A DNA stretch of 13,770 nt from Bacillota bacterium (GTDB lineage: Bacteria; Bacillota; Clostridia; Christensenellales; Aristaeellaceae): the NCBI GenBank assembly GCA_023459675.1, contig JAEWTC010000152.1, forward strand, positions 1-13,770, read 5' to 3'. Within the stretch, counting starts at the first letter, position 1. Each line of letters starts with the position of its first letter. Below, piece by piece: positions 13,183 to 13,770 of this stretch. A program made the translations under genes and the position numbers. The notes under the pieces are model-generated. The model was given only the letters and a program-made list of their open reading frames with translations. It had not been told where the DNA came from and ran no database searches.

Positions 13183-13770
13183 CGAAGGTATCGGATTATA
13201 TCGCACAATTTCTGGTGGATCAGGGAATACGGCATCTGTTTCTTATTCCCGGCGGCGGCATGATGCATATGCTCGACAGCGTTGCCAAACAGAAAGACCT
13301 GCAGCTCGTGTTTAACCTAAACGAGCAGGCCAGCGGCATTTGCGCGGAGAGCTACGGTCAGTATACGAACCATCTGGGCGCGTGTTTGCTCACCACTGGG
13401 CCGGGCGCTACCAACGCGGTCACCGGCTGTGCCGGCGCGTGGCTTGATTCCACACCCGCGCTTTATATATCCGGTCAATGCAAAACGGAACAAATGGGAC
13501 AGCTCAAAGGCCTCCGTATTTACGGCGCACAGGAGGTTGCCATCATTCCGATGGTAAAACCCATTACAAAATATGCGATTACCGTGCTTGACGCCAAGGA
13601 AATCCGGTATCATCTGGAAAAGGCCGTGTATCTGGCCACGCACGGCCGCCGCGGGCCGGTATGGATCGACGTGCCGCTGGACGTACAGGGAGCGCACGTT
13701 GAGCTGATGACCCTGAACGGCTTCGATCCGGCAAAGGAAGGCTTCGGACCGGGCGCAGCGGCAGCCGACG
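13179..13770 (+). CDS. Thiamine-diphosphate enzyme of acetolactate synthase type (partial)
   Basis: This is the N-terminal 197 residues of a ThDP-dependent enzyme; the gene runs off the right edge. MTKVSDYIAQFLVDQGIRHLF and IPGGGMMHML open the Pyr domain. NLNEQASGICAESYGQ (46-61) contains the Glu49 that activates ThDP in this superfamily, and LLTTGPGATNAVTGCAGAWLDSTP (69-92) is the conserved following segment. Up to GPVWIDVPLDVQG the resemblance is to acetolactate synthase, glyoxylate carboligase and pyruvate oxidase relatives. The ATG overlaps the flippase stop (ATGA). With a flippase next to it, a sugar-modifying relative such as YerE, which adds a two-carbon unit in yersiniose synthesis, is more likely than branched-chain amino acid synthesis. 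That is inference, and the C-terminal half is needed to judge it. Confidence 0.87.
   Translation, partial: MTKVSDYIAQFLVDQGIRHLFLIPGGGMMHMLDSVAKQKDLQLVFNLNEQASGICAESYGQYTNHLGACLLTTGPGATNAVTGCAGAWLDSTPALYISGQCKTEQMGQLKGLRIYGAQEVAIIPMVKPITKYAITVLDAKEIRYHLEKAVYLATHGRRGPVWIDVPLDVQGAHVELMTLNGFDPAKEGFGPGAAAAD

Overview
The window looks like chromosomal DNA from a low-oxygen, amino-acid-fermenting member of the Firmicutes (Clostridia in the broad sense), with fairly GC-rich coding sequence. Three things point there: the darA-holB-ricT gene order known from Bacillus and Clostridia, strong AGGAGG-type ribosome binding sites with several TTG starts, and an oxygen-sensitive indolepyruvate:ferredoxin oxidoreductase. 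Genes are packed tightly, no stretch over 300 bases lacks a gene, and I saw no tRNA, rRNA, CRISPR array, insertion sequence or prophage.

Region 1 (1-1816, minus strand) is an operon read leftwards: darA (cyclic di-AMP-binding PII-like protein), holB (DNA polymerase III delta prime) and ricT (PSP1-domain protein, cut by the window edge). Region 2 (about 1927-3259, plus strand) diverges from it. A clear promoter and a folded leader resembling the S6:S18 autoregulatory element precede rpsF-ssb-rpsR, and a strong intrinsic terminator follows.

Region 3 (about 3289-7513) is a catabolic cluster: iorA and iorB (indolepyruvate:ferredoxin oxidoreductase), a phenylacetate-CoA ligase (paaK) and a tandem ACT-domain protein. 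Aryl-pyruvates from aromatic amino acids would be oxidised to aryl-acetyl-CoA with reduction of ferredoxin. The ligase would interconvert the free aryl acid and its CoA ester, and the ACT protein is a plausible amino-acid sensor. Region 4 (7608-11845) is a housekeeping run: alr (alanine racemase), an unrecognised multi-pass membrane protein, rsmD, coaD, a coiled-coil protein of unknown role and mntP (manganese efflux).

Region 5 (from about 11846 to the end) starts with a good promoter directly after mntP. It encodes a Wzx-like flippase whose stop overlaps the start of a thiamine-diphosphate enzyme of the acetolactate synthase type, cut by the right edge. This looks like the beginning of a surface-polysaccharide locus, possibly making an unusual sugar. 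The most interesting points are the rpsF leader with two mutually exclusive hairpins, the flippase/ThDP-enzyme pair, and the two unassigned proteins at 8757 and 10621. Most of the rest is conserved core genome, and I found no clear evidence of an entirely new system.
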